Source: CAWHMS01 sp963830495 (GTDB taxonomy: Bacteria; Actinomycetota; Actinomycetes; Propionibacteriales; Nocardioidaceae). From it: 64,000 bases of DNA. The notes under the pieces were generated by a model, which ran no database searches, was not told where the DNA came from, and saw only the letters and a list, made by a program, of their open reading frames with translations. Shown in pieces: positions 52,281-60,632 of this stretch (positions are counted from its first letter, which is position 1; every line of letters begins with the position of its first letter). Made by a program: the position numbers and the translations under genes. The stretch spans positions 744,001 through 808,000 of the forward strand of contig CAWHMS010000002.1 of NCBI GenBank assembly GCA_963830495.1, given 5' to 3'.

Positions 52281-53117
52281 ATGACGCTCGTCCTGGCGGC
52301 CACACCGATCGGCCGGGTCGAGGACGCATCGCCGCGGCTGGCCCGAGAGCTCGCCGAAGCCGACATCGTGGCGGCCGAGGACACCCGGCGGCTCAGACGA
52401 CTGGCTGCGGATCTCGGCGTCGAGGTGCGAGGGACCGTCGTGTCGTACTTCGAGGGCAACGAGCAGCGGCGCAGTGCGGGACTGCTCGAGGCGCTCGCGG
52501 CGGGCAGCCGCGTCGTGCTCGTCACCGACGCGGGCATGCCGAGCGTCTCCGACCCCGGCTACCGGCTGGTCGCCGCCGCCGTCGCGAAGGGTTTCGACGT
52601 GACCTCCGTCCCGGGACCGTCCGCCGTGCTGGCAGCGCTGGCGGTGTCGGGGCTGCCGGTCGACCGCTTCTGCTTCGAGGGCTTCCTGCCTCGCAAGGCC
52701 GGCGAGCGTCGGCGGCGGCTGTCGGAGGTGGAGGGCGATCCGCGGACACTGGTGTTCTTCGAGGCTCCGCACCGCACGGCGACGACGCTGGAGGCCATGG
52801 CAGAGGTGCTCGGTCACGATCGCACCGCCGCGGTCTGTCGCGAGCTCACCAAGACTCACGAGGAGGTACGGCGGGGCACGCTGCACGAGCTCGCCTCGTG
52901 GGCCGGGCACGGCGTTCGTGGCGAGGTCACCATCGTGGTGGCGGGGGCAACGGCGCAACCCGCGACCGAGCTCGACGAAGGCGAGGTGCGCAGGCTGGTC
53001 GACGACGCCGTGGCGGCGGGGTTGTCCCGCAAAGACGCGGTCGGGAGCGTCGTACGCCAGACCGGTCTGCCCCGGCGGGAGGTGTACGACGCCGCCCACC
53101 GAGCGGACCGACCATGA
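52281..53117 (+). CDS. rsmI: 16S rRNA (cytidine-1402-2'-O)-methyltransferase
   Basis: A 278-aa SAM-dependent enzyme that methylates the 2'-OH of C1402 in the ribosomal decoding centre. Signature blocks: ATPIGRVEDASPRLARELAEADIVAAEDTRRL, LVTDAGMPSVSDPGYRLVAAA, PGPSAVLAALAVSGLPVDRFCFEGFLPR and LVFFEAPHRTATTLEAM. Start ATG 52281. It is followed 34 bases later by metG and tatD, the gene order commonly found around this locus in actinobacteria. Confidence 0.95.
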   Translation: MTLVLAATPIGRVEDASPRLARELAEADIVAAEDTRRLRRLAADLGVEVRGTVVSYFEGNEQRRSAGLLEALAAGSRVVLVTDAGMPSVSDPGYRLVAAAVAKGFDVTSVPGPSAVLAALAVSGLPVDRFCFEGFLPRKAGERRRRLSEVEGDPRTLVFFEAPHRTATTLEAMAEVLGHDRTAAVCRELTKTHEEVRRGTLHELASWAGHGVRGEVTIVVAGATAQPATELDEGEVRRLVDDAVAAGLSRKDAVGSVVRQTGLPRREVYDAAHRADRP

Positions 53118-53151
53118 AGGACGGCTCGACCGTCTCTCTAGGATTGGCCCC

Positions 53152-54729
53152 ATGTCCGACGTCAACGCCTACTACGTCACCACACCGATCTACTACGTGA
53201 CGGCCGCTCCCTCGATCGGGAACGCCTACACGACGGTGGCGGCGGACATGCTCGCGCGCTGGCATCGGCAGCGGCAGCAGCCGACCTGGTTCCTGACCGG
53301 CACCGACGAGCATGGCCAGAAGGTCCTCGAGGCGGCCGACAAGGCGTCCATGTCACCTCAACAGTTCACCGACGAGATCGTCGCGGCGGAGTGGAAGCCG
53401 ATGCTCGATGTCGTCGACGTGAGCAACGACGACTTCATCCGCACGACCGAGGAGCGCCATACGGTCCGGGTGCGGGAGTTCTGGCAGACCCTGTACGACA
53501 ACGGGCATGTCTACGAGGGCAAGTACGAAGGCCCGTACTGCATCGCCTGCGAGGAGTTCAAGCAGCCCGGTGAGCTGATCGAGGGTCCAGGAGGGGAGAG
53601 CCTCTGCCCGATCCACGAGCGGCCGGTCGAGCAGCTCTCGGAGCTCAACTACTTCTTCCGCCTGTCGGACTTCGCCGACAAGCTCCTCGCGCTGTACGAC
53701 GCCGAGCCGACCTTCGTGCAGCCCGACAGCGCACGCAACGAGATCGTGGCCTTCGTGCGGCAGGGGCTATCTGACTTGTCGGTGACCCGGTCGACCTTCG
53801 ACTGGGGCGTGCCGGTGCCCTGGGACGAGCAGCAGGTGCTCTACGTCTGGATCGACGCGCTGCTCAACTACATCACGGCGATCGGGTACGGCGAGGACGA
53901 CGCCGTCTTCGACACGTGGTGGCCGGCGGTTCACCTGGTCGGCAAGGACATCCTCCGCTTCCATGCGGTGATCTGGCCCGCCATGCTGATGGCGGCGGGC
54001 CTGGACGTGCCGCGGCAGGTCTTCGCGCACGGCTGGCTGCAGGTCGGCGGCCAGAAGATGAGCAAGTCGAAGGCTACCGCCATCCACCCCAGCGAGATCG
54101 TCGACACCTTCGGCTCCGACGCGTATCGCTACTACTTCCTCAAGGCGATCGCGTTCGGCGCCGATGGCAGCTTCTCCTGGGAGCACATGAGCGCGGTCTA
54201 CACCAGCGAGCTCGCCAACGGTCTGGGCAACCTTGCCTCCCGCGTCACGGCGATGGTCCGCCGCTACTTCGACGGCGTGCTGCCTGAGCCCCGCGACCAC
54301 GGCCCGGCCGAGCAGGCGCTCGCGGACCGGCTGGCCGAGACCGTGGCGGTGGCCGAGGCGGCGATCGACCGGACGGCCGTGCACGAGGCGGTGGCCGCCA
54401 CCGCCGACTTCGTCGGGCTGGTCAACGGTTACGTGACCGAACAGGAGCCGTGGAAGGTGGCGAAGGACGACTCCGACGCCGCTCGTGCGCGGCTGGCCAC
54501 CATCCTCTACTCGGCCGCGGAGTCCCTGCGCGCTGTGGCGGTGCTGCACCACGCCGTCATGCCGCGGACCGCGGTGGCGCTGTGGCAGGCGCTTGGTGCC
54601 GACGCCCTGGGGGCGCTCGCGCTGCAGCCGGTGCAGGACGCCGGCCGCTGGGGCCAGCTGCCCGCGGGCGTCAACCTCACCAAAGGTCCGGCGCTCTTCC
54701 CGCGGCTGGCCGACGACGTCGCGTCGTGA
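53152..54729 (+). CDS. metG: Methionyl-tRNA synthetase
   Basis: A 525-aa class I synthetase that charges tRNA-Met. The domain order is normal: Rossmann start (TTPIYYVTAAPSIGN), the zinc knuckle (YCIACEEF...CPIH, about residues 129-155), KMSKSK at about 302-307, then an anticodon-binding helical domain. The HIGH motif reads S-I-G-N at 21-24, so the first His is missing. Start ATG 53152. The stop overlaps the start of tatD. Length is somewhat short, as the C-terminal EMAP-like domain is absent. Confidence 0.93.
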   Translation: MSDVNAYYVTTPIYYVTAAPSIGNAYTTVAADMLARWHRQRQQPTWFLTGTDEHGQKVLEAADKASMSPQQFTDEIVAAEWKPMLDVVDVSNDDFIRTTEERHTVRVREFWQTLYDNGHVYEGKYEGPYCIACEEFKQPGELIEGPGGESLCPIHERPVEQLSELNYFFRLSDFADKLLALYDAEPTFVQPDSARNEIVAFVRQGLSDLSVTRSTFDWGVPVPWDEQQVLYVWIDALLNYITAIGYGEDDAVFDTWWPAVHLVGKDILRFHAVIWPAMLMAAGLDVPRQVFAHGWLQVGGQKMSKSKATAIHPSEIVDTFGSDAYRYYFLKAIAFGADGSFSWEHMSAVYTSELANGLGNLASRVTAMVRRYFDGVLPEPRDHGPAEQALADRLAETVAVAEAAIDRTAVHEAVAATADFVGLVNGYVTEQEPWKVAKDDSDAARARLATILYSAAESLRAVAVLHHAVMPRTAVALWQALGADALGALALQPVQDAGRWGQLPAGVNLTKGPALFPRLADDVAS

Positions 54730-55622
54730 CCCGGCCGACGCGGGCCCGGCGCAGCGATCAGGGGCACTCGCGCGATCTGACCCGCCCGCCGCTGCCGGAG
54801 CCGCTGCCGGCCCCGGTCGTCGACAACCACTGCCACCTCGACATCGAGGACGGCGACGACTGGCTGGAACCGGGCGACGCCTTGGCGAGGGCGGCGTCGG
54901 TCGGCGTACCCCGCATCGTGCAGATCGGCTGCGACCTGCCCGGCGCGGCCTGGGCCGTCGAGGCGGCCGAGAGGTACGACGGGATCGTGGCTGGCGTCGC
55001 CCTGCATCCCAACGAGGCGCCACGGCTGGAGGCGGCGGTCCGGCTCGACGAGGCTCTCGCCGAGATCGAGCGGCTGGCCACCTCGAGCGACCGAGTGCGG
55101 GCCATCGGCGAGACCGGACTCGACTACTTCCGCACCGGTCCCGAGGGCAGGGCGGCGCAGCACCGCTCGTTCGCTGCACACATCGAGCTGGCCACCCGAC
55201 TGGACAAGACGCTGGTGATCCATGACCGCGATGCCCACGATGACGTCCTTGCCGTGCTCGACGACGTCGGTGTTCCCGAGCGCACCGTCATGCACTGCTT
55301 TTCCGGCGATCCGGAGTTCGCCCGCGCCTGCCTCGACCGTGGCGCGTACCTGTCGTTCGCGGGCACGGTGACCTTCAAGAGCGCGGCGCCGCTGCGGGAG
55401 GCGCTGCTGATCACGCCGCGGGACCGGACCCTGGTCGAGACCGATGCGCCGTACCTCACCCCGATGCCGCATCGCGGGCAGCCGAACGCGTCGTACCTGG
55501 TGCCACACACGGTACGAGCGATGGCGCAGGTGCGAGGAGATGATGTCGAAACTCTGTGTCGGGCGATCGACGCCAACTCCGACGTTTCATTCGGTGGCAC
55601 CTGGGGCACCCCGTCGTCTTGA
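54726..55622 (+). CDS. tatD: TatD-family metal-dependent hydrolase
   Basis: A 298-aa TIM-barrel DNase. The metal ligands are in VVDNHCHLDIEDGDDW (His-x-His), AIGETGLDYFR (Glu), VIHDRDAHDDVLAVLDD and MHCFSGDPEFARACL (His), and the final Asp in LVETDAPYLTPMPHRG. The family acts as a 3'-5' exonuclease/DNase in repair or quality control. GTG at 54726 overlaps metG by 4 bases. The N-terminal 30 residues are basic and look like an extension; the true start could be further in. Confidence 0.93.
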   Translation: MTRPTRARRSDQGHSRDLTRPPLPEPLPAPVVDNHCHLDIEDGDDWLEPGDALARAASVGVPRIVQIGCDLPGAAWAVEAAERYDGIVAGVALHPNEAPRLEAAVRLDEALAEIERLATSSDRVRAIGETGLDYFRTGPEGRAAQHRSFAAHIELATRLDKTLVIHDRDAHDDVLAVLDDVGVPERTVMHCFSGDPEFARACLDRGAYLSFAGTVTFKSAAPLREALLITPRDRTLVETDAPYLTPMPHRGQPNASYLVPHTVRAMAQVRGDDVETLCRAIDANSDVSFGGTWGTPSS

Positions 55623-55657
55623 GTGTCGCGGCCCTGTCGTTACCACATCGTGATCTC

Positions 55658-55675
55658 CCGTGATCCTCATCACGG
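55658..55675 (+). terminator. Hairpin after tatD
   Basis: Perfect 7-bp stem CCGTGAT / ATCACGG with a four-base loop, 35 bases after the tatD stop. The leader of rpfB follows it. Confidence 0.5.
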
Positions 55676-55830
55676 CGTAGGCGAGAGACGCCCGAGCCAC
55701 TTTGATTCGGGCGATCAGGTTTGGCATGGTCTCCCACTTGTGCAAGCCGGAAAGCAGGCGATCCCCGGCCGTGACCCATGTGGGTCGACGACACGCCCGC
55801 AGCCCGGAAAGACCTACGTTCGGAGCATTC
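55676..55830 (+). promoter_or_regulatory. Leader region of rpfB
   Basis: About 155 bases. Some inverted repeats are present (GGCGAGAGACGCCC and others) but no riboswitch consensus could be matched. In other actinobacteria, RpfA/RpfB genes often have a c-di-AMP riboswitch here; its core was not found. Confidence 0.3.
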
Positions 55831-56973
55831 GTGCCGAAGAAGTTCGCCATAGCCGCCTTGTCCCTCCTCGTCACCCTGGGGCTCGTCGTCGGCATCACCA
55901 CCTGGAGCAGCGCTCAGAAGAAGTCCGTGACCCTCTCGATCGACGGCAAGGAACAGTCCGTCGACACGAGTGCTGACACCGTCGAGGATGTTCTTGACTC
56001 CGAGGGAATCGAGCTCGGAGAGCGCGACACCGTGACGCCGTCGGAGGACACCGAGATCAGCGACGGCACCGCCATCGCGGTGGCGTTCGCGCGTGAGCTG
56101 ACCCTGACCGTCGACGGCCAGGAGCGCACCTACTGGACCACCTCGACCACCGTCGAGGACGCTCTGGACGACCTCGGCCAGCGCTTCGTCGCTGCCGCCG
56201 ACTTCTCGACCAGCCGGTCCGCCTTCATCGGCCGTGGTGGGCTCGAGGTGGAGATCGCCACGCCGAAGTCCGTCACCCTTAAGGTCGGGCAGCGCGACGC
56301 CAAGAAGGTCGTCACCACCGGCCTGACCGTCGAAGAGGCGCTCGTTGACCTCGACGTCGAGGCCGACAAGCACGACCGGATCAAGCCCGGCGCCAACGCG
56401 ACGATCGAGGACGGCTCGCGCATCGTCGTCACGCGGGTCTCGGTCGCCAAGATCGGCGACCGTCAGCTGGTGGGCTACGAGACCATCGAGCGCAGCGACG
56501 ACGACCTGTACGAGGACCAGTCCCGCGTCGGCCGCGAAGGCCAGAACGGACGCGAGCGGGTCACCTACCGTGTCGTGCGCACCAACGGTGAAGTCGTCTC
56601 CCGCAAGGTCATCGACCGCACCCTGCTGAGTGCTCCGGTCGCGCAGATCGAGTACTACGGCACCAAGGAGCGCCCAGAGCCCGAGCCCGAGCCCGAGCCG
56701 GCGCCGACCAGCAACTACGCGTCGGGCAGCACCGTGTGGGACCAGCTCGCCCAGTGCGAGTCCGGCGGCAACTGGGCCATCAACACCGGTAACGGGTACT
56801 ACGGCGGCCTTCAGTTCAGCGCCAGCACGTGGTCGGCCTACGGCGGTGGCGCCTACGCCTCGACCGCCAACCTGGCCACCCGCGAGCAGCAGATCGCGAT
56901 CGCCGAGAAGGTGCAGGCGGCGCAAGGCTGGGGCGCCTGGCCCTCCTGCTCGGCAGAGCTCGGTCTGTACTGA
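55831..56973 (+). CDS. rpfB: Resuscitation-promoting factor RpfB
   Basis: A 380-aa secreted cell-wall lysozyme-like hydrolase that wakes dormant cells and helps division. The GTG at 55831 starts VPKKFAIAALSLLVTLGLVV, a signal/anchor. Then come three DUF348 repeats (ITTWSSAQKKSVTLSIDGKE, ELTLTVDGQERTYWTT and VTLKVGQRDAKKVVT), a G5 domain (YETIERSDDDLYEDQSR), a PEPEPEPE linker and the Rpf catalytic domain with the catalytic Glu in LAQCESGGNWAIN. This is the full RpfB layout. An ATG at 55702 would add 43 residues of unlikely sequence. Typical order: rpfB just before rsmA and ispE. Confidence 0.95.
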   Translation: MPKKFAIAALSLLVTLGLVVGITTWSSAQKKSVTLSIDGKEQSVDTSADTVEDVLDSEGIELGERDTVTPSEDTEISDGTAIAVAFARELTLTVDGQERTYWTTSTTVEDALDDLGQRFVAAADFSTSRSAFIGRGGLEVEIATPKSVTLKVGQRDAKKVVTTGLTVEEALVDLDVEADKHDRIKPGANATIEDGSRIVVTRVSVAKIGDRQLVGYETIERSDDDLYEDQSRVGREGQNGRERVTYRVVRTNGEVVSRKVIDRTLLSAPVAQIEYYGTKERPEPEPEPEPAPTSNYASGSTVWDQLAQCESGGNWAINTGNGYYGGLQFSASTWSAYGGGAYASTANLATREQQIAIAEKVQAAQGWGAWPSCSAELGLY

Positions 56974-57038
56974 CCGCCGCTGCACTTGTCAGAACGTGAG
57001 CGCGCCATAGGGCAACGAGGTTCTGACAAGTCGCGACA

Positions 57039-57920
57039 ATGGCTCGCATGAGCGAGAGTTCGACGTCGTCCGCCGGTCCGAGGCTTCTCGGGCCGGCGGA
57101 CGTGCGTCTGCTGGCGGAGCGGTACGGCGTCCGGCCGACCAAGCAGCGCGGCCAGAACTTCGTCATCGACGCCAACACCGTCCGGCGGATCGTGCGGGCC
57201 GCCGAGCTGACACCCGCCGACCACGTGCTGGAGGTGGGGCCTGGACTTGGCTCGCTGACGCTGGCCTTGCTGGACCAGGTCGACGCTGTCACGGCAGTAG
57301 AGATCGACCCGGTGCTGGCCGGAGCGCTGCCCACCACGGTGGCGGAGCGTGCTCCTGACTTCGTCAACCGGCTCATGGTCGTCGAGGCCGACGCCTTGCG
57401 GTTGGACACCGACTCCCAGCTCGCGCCCACGGCGGTGGTGGCCAACCTGCCCTACAACGTGGCAGTCCCCGTGCTGTTGCAGCTGCTTGCCACGATGCCC
57501 TCGATCCACCGGGTGCTGGTGATGGTGCAGCTCGAGGTGGCGCACCGGCTGGCGGCAAAGCCGGGCTCGAAGGTGTACGGCGTACCGAGCGCCAAAGCCG
57601 CGTGGTACGGCGACGTACGCCGCGCGGGTGTCATCAGCCGCAGCGTCTTCTGGCCGGTGCCCAACGTGGACTCGGGTCTCGTGGCACTGACCCGCCACGA
57701 CCCGCCTCCGACAGAGGTCGGCCGGGACCGGGTGTTCGCTGTCGTCGACGCCGCCTTCGCTCAACGACGCAAGATGCTGAGGTCGGCGCTCGCGGGGATG
57801 GCCGGTGGCGGCACGGCCGCGGCAGCCGCCCTCGAGTCCGCCGGCGTCGACCCCAGCGAGCGCGGGGAGCGGCTCACCATCGCGGACTTCGCCCGAGTGG
57901 CGGACGCGCTTCCGCGCTGA
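57039..57920 (+). CDS. rsmA: 16S rRNA dimethyladenosine transferase
   Basis: A 293-aa (or 290-aa from the ATG at 57048) KsgA-type enzyme that dimethylates A1518 and A1519 of 16S rRNA late in 30S assembly. Blocks: RPTKQRGQNFVIDANTVRRI, HVLEVGPGLGSLTLALL (SAM site), VTAVEIDPVLA, and the catalytic motif AVVANLPYNVAVPVLL with N-L-P-Y. The C-terminal domain has FWPVPNVDSGLVAL. It is 65 bases after rpfB. Confidence 0.95.
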   Translation: MARMSESSTSSAGPRLLGPADVRLLAERYGVRPTKQRGQNFVIDANTVRRIVRAAELTPADHVLEVGPGLGSLTLALLDQVDAVTAVEIDPVLAGALPTTVAERAPDFVNRLMVVEADALRLDTDSQLAPTAVVANLPYNVAVPVLLQLLATMPSIHRVLVMVQLEVAHRLAAKPGSKVYGVPSAKAAWYGDVRRAGVISRSVFWPVPNVDSGLVALTRHDPPPTEVGRDRVFAVVDAAFAQRRKMLRSALAGMAGGGTAAAAALESAGVDPSERGERLTIADFARVADALPR

Positions 57921-57939
57921 CCCGCCGCGCGGCCAGGTT

Positions 57940-58045
57940 GTTCCCCCCGAGAGGCCAACCTGTTCCCGCCGAGAGGCCAGGTAGTTTCCCTTGATCGGAG
58001 TTTCTTGACCTCTCGACCGGAACTTCTTGACCTCTCGACCGGAAC
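57940..58045. repeat. 22-bp repeat block, two direct and two inverted copies
   Basis: Between rsmA and ispE. Two plus-strand units (57940-57961, 57962-57983) share GTTCCC-CCGAGAGGCCA and follow each other directly. Two perfect minus-sense copies (58002-58023 and 58024-58045; core TTCTTGACCTCTCGACCGG) follow directly. The units of the two arms match as reverse complements with a few differences (CGAGAGG/CCTCTCG core). The whole forms a large inverted repeat with the centre near 57993. Confidence 0.85.
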
Positions 58046-58101
58046 GTCAGCAGGCAGCGTTCATCGGCAGCCGACGTATGCCGGACCGTAGCCTGTGACT
58101 C

Positions 58102-59010
58102 GTGAGCGTGGTGACCGTGCGGAGTCCGGCCAAGATCAACCTCGGCCTGTCCGTCGGCGCCCCGACCGCCGACGGCTACCACCCGGTGGCGACCGTCTAC
58201 CAGGCGATCTCGCTGTACGACGAGGTGCGGGCCCGGGAGGCGCCGGAGGGCACGTTCACGCTGACCGCCACGGGCGAGGGCGCCGACGTCGTACCGCTCG
58301 GTGACGACAACCTCGCCGTCAGGGCGGCCCGGCTGCTGGCCGACACGTTCTCGGTGCGCGACGGGGCGGCACTCAGTCTGCACAAGTCGATCCCGGTGGC
58401 GGGGGGTCTCGCCGGTGGTAGCACCGATGCCGCCGGGGCCCTGGTGGCGTGCGACGAGCTGTGGCACACAGGGGCGGCGAAGGACGAGCTGGCCGAGCTG
58501 GCCGCACAACTCGGGAGCGACGTGCCCTTCTGCCTCGCCGGCGGCAACGCGATCGGGACCGGCCGCGGCGAGACGTTGTCGCCCGTGCTGGGTCGAGGCA
58601 GCTATGAGTGGGTGCTTGCCTACGCCGACGGTGGGCTGTCGACGCCCGAGGTGTACGCCGAGTTCGATCGGGTCGACCTGGGGCGGCCGCCGGAGGCGCC
58701 GCAGGTGCGTGACAGCCTGATGTCGGCGTTGCGTTCAGGTGACCCCTACGACGTGGGCCGCGAGCTCTACAACGACCTGCGGGCTGCTGCCGTCCGACTC
58801 CGTCCAGGGCTTGCGCGCACCTTGGAGATGGGCGACGAGCTCGGCGCGCTCGGTTCGCTGCTGTCCGGGTCCGGTCCCACCTGCCTTTTCCTGGCTGCGG
58901 ATGACGATCATGCGGTGGATCTGGCTGTCGGGCTGTCCAGCTCCGGACTCACTCGCACGGTCCAGCGCGCCTCCGGCCCGGTGTCAGGCGCTCGCCTGGT
59001 CACCGGGTGA
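58102..59010 (+). CDS. ispE: 4-diphosphocytidyl-2-C-methyl-D-erythritol kinase
   Basis: A 302-aa GHMP kinase of the methylerythritol phosphate pathway that makes isoprenoid precursors. VRSPAKINLGLSVGAPTADGYH is the N-terminal substrate loop, and PVAGGLAGGSTDAAGAL is the ATP-binding loop. A third block is LLSGSGPTCLFL. GTG 58102 is the start. It usually precedes an ABC-F gene in actinobacteria; here only a remnant of that gene remains (59018-59214). Confidence 0.95.
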   Translation: MSVVTVRSPAKINLGLSVGAPTADGYHPVATVYQAISLYDEVRAREAPEGTFTLTATGEGADVVPLGDDNLAVRAARLLADTFSVRDGAALSLHKSIPVAGGLAGGSTDAAGALVACDELWHTGAAKDELAELAAQLGSDVPFCLAGGNAIGTGRGETLSPVLGRGSYEWVLAYADGGLSTPEVYAEFDRVDLGRPPEAPQVRDSLMSALRSGDPYDVGRELYNDLRAAAVRLRPGLARTLEMGDELGALGSLLSGSGPTCLFLAADDDHAVDLAVGLSSSGLTRTVQRASGPVSGARLVTG

Positions 59011-59017
59011 CCGGGTG

Positions 59018-59214
59018 ATGACGCAGCCGGTCAACCTGATCAGCGCCGAATCAGTGTCGGTGGCGTACGGGGTCCGCCCGATCCTCACCGAGGGGAGCCT
59101 CGGCGTCCCGACGCCGACCGGCTGGCCGAGCTGCAGGCAGACCTGCACGTCCTGACCGAGGAGCGGGACGAGCTCGAGCGGCAGTGGCTCGACGTCGCGG
59201 GTCAGCTCGAGTGA
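59018..59214 (+). pseudogene. ABC-F ATPase remnant with internal deletion
   Basis: The ATG at 59018 starts MTQPVNLISAESVSVAYGVR, then PILTEGSLGV, the first strand and loop of an ABC-F (Uup/EttA-type) ATPase, ending before the Walker A motif. The next in-frame reading hits a stop at about 59153; another frame reads DADRLAELQADLHVLTEERD, then ELERQWLDVAGQLE and a TGA at 59212, which is the C-terminal coiled coil of the same family. So 5' and 3' ends remain and about 500 internal residues are lost. The join is at about 59110-59120. Confidence 0.8.
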
Positions 59215-59239
59215 GCGCCCGAGCCGCGCGTTGGCGCTC
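59213..59239. terminator. Hairpin at end of ABC-F remnant
   Basis: 7-bp stem GAGCGCC / GGCGCTC, directly after the remnant's stop and before the convergent MarR gene. Confidence 0.4.
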
Positions 59240-59251
59240 GGCTGAGTAAGC

Positions 59252-59749
59252 TCAGACCTCGTCGAAGGGTGCTACGACCGAGCGCAGCAAGGCACCCAGC
59301 TGACGTTGGTCGTCGGCGGGCAGCGCAGACAGCAGAAGCCTCTCCTGCTCCAGCAGCCCCGCCAGCGCCGCGTCGACCTTGGCTCGTCCTACGCCCGTCA
59401 GCTGCACCTGGACACCGCGCCGGTCCGCCGGGTCGGGCAGCCGCTCGACGAGCCCCTTCGCCGTGAGCCGGTCCACCCGGTTGGTCATCGTGCCAGAGGT
59501 GACCAGGGTCTCCCGCAGCAGCCGCCCCGGTGACAACGAGTACGGCGCACCCGCGCGCCGCAGCGCCGACAGCACGTCGAACTCCCACGGCTCGAGCCCG
59601 TGGGCAGCAAAGGCCCGGCGGCGAGCCAGGTCGAGATGCCGGGCCAGCCGGGTCACCCGGCTGAGCACCTGCATCGGCGCGACGTCGAGGTCGGGCCGCT
59701 CGCGTTGCCAAGCGGCGACCAGCCGGTCGACTTCGTCCTGCTGGGGCAT
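59252..59749 (-). CDS. MarR-family transcriptional regulator
   Basis: A 165-aa winged-helix repressor. DNA-binding part: LEPWEFDVLSALRRAGAPYS, LSPGRLLRETLVTSGTMTNRVDRLTAKGLVERL, then the beta-wing PDPADRRGVQVQLTGVG, all typical of MarR. Start ATG 59749 with upstream palindromes (59767-59781 and 59804-59827) that fit binding by the protein itself. Divergent from the methyltransferase gene, so it probably represses both. Ligand unknown; phenolics or oxidants are common. Confidence 0.93.
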   Translation of the reverse strand: MPQQDEVDRLVAAWQRERPDLDVAPMQVLSRVTRLARHLDLARRRAFAAHGLEPWEFDVLSALRRAGAPYSLSPGRLLRETLVTSGTMTNRVDRLTAKGLVERLPDPADRRGVQVQLTGVGRAKVDAALAGLLEQERLLLSALPADDQRQLGALLRSVVAPFDEV

Positions 59750-59766
59750 GCAGCGGAGCTTAGTGC

Positions 59767-59781
59767 GTCAAGAGTCTTGAC
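59767..59781. promoter_or_regulatory. MarR operator candidate 1
   Basis: Perfect palindrome GTCAAGA-G-TCTTGAC, 18 bases before the marR start. It shares the TCTTGAC arm with operator 2. Confidence 0.75.
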
Positions 59782-59803
59782 ATAGAGATATCCCGACTCG
59801 ATG

Positions 59804-59827
59804 ATGTATCTTGACGTCAAGATACAT
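59804..59827. promoter_or_regulatory. MarR operator candidate 2
   Basis: A 24-bp perfect palindrome with the core TATCTTGACGTCAAGATA, 33 bases before the methyltransferase start. TTGACA of operator 1 and TTGACG here may double as -35 elements, so binding would block the promoters. Confidence 0.85.
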
Positions 59828-59859
59828 TCGGATCACGGCCGAGAGGAGCGAGTGCGGGT

Positions 59860-60631
59860 ATGCCACGGTGGGATCCGAGTCGCTACCTGGAGTACGCCGA
59901 CGAGCGGTCCCGGCCGTTCCACGATCTCATCGGGCGGGTCGGGGCCGAACAGCCGCAGTCGGTCGTGGATATCGGGTGTGGTCCGGGGCAGCTCACCGCC
60001 ACCCTGGCCGAGAGGTGGCCGGACGCGACCGTCGTAGGCGTCGACTCGTCACCGGAGATGATCTCGGCAGCGGCCGAGATGAGCTCGCAGCGGTTGCGAT
60101 TCGTGCGGCAGGACATCGAGACCTGGTCGCCAGAGGCGCCGGTCGACGTCCTGGTGGCCAATGCCTCGCTGCAATGGGTGCCCGGGCACCAGGCGCTGCT
60201 GCCGTCCTTGGTGGCCGCCCTCAGCCCGACCGGGTGGCTGGCCCTCCAGGTGCCCTGCAACCTCGACGAGCCCAGTCATCGGCTGCTGCACGAGCTGGCG
60301 GCAGACGAGCGGTTCGCTCCCGCCACCGCCGGAGTCGAGCAGCCGGCAGCGCACGACGCCGCGACCTACCTCGCGGACCTGAGTGCCCTCGGCTGTGACG
60401 TCGACGCCTGGGAGACGACGTACCTGCACGTGCTCCGTGGCCCGGACCCGGTGTTCCGCTGGATCTCGGGCACCGGCGCGCGGCCGGTGCTGCAGGCGCT
60501 GTCGGGTGAGCAGCGGGAGGAGTTCGAGACCGAGTACAAGCGGGGCGCTCCGACTCGCCTACCCGGCACAACCGCACGGGACGGTGCTGCCGTTCCGGCG
60601 GGTCTTCGTCGTCGCGCGGAAGGGCGGGTGA
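59860..60631 (+). pseudogene. tam: Trans-aconitate 2-methyltransferase-like gene, frameshifted near its end
   Basis: SAM-dependent methyltransferase. Start ATG 59860 (MPRWDPSRYLEYADERSRPF). The SAM motif is VVDIGCGPGQLTATLAERWP, with VVGVDSSPEMISAAAE and VLVANASLQWVPGHQALLPSL as tam-type blocks. At about 60543 the frame is lost after EFETEYKRG; the neighbouring frame supplies ALRLAYPAQPHGTVLPFRRV, then FVVARKGG and stops at 60629. So a roughly 257-aa enzyme with one indel. The catalytic part is intact. Confidence 0.8.
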
Positions 60632-60632
60632 C

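Noticed and set aside
55676..55830. Possible c-di-AMP (ydaO-type) riboswitch before rpfB
   Set aside because: The conserved core of the riboswitch could not be matched by eye; a covariance search (Infernal) would decide.
57921..58101. CRISPR-like array between rsmA and ispE
   Set aside because: Units are directly adjacent without spacers and change orientation midway, so it is not a CRISPR array.
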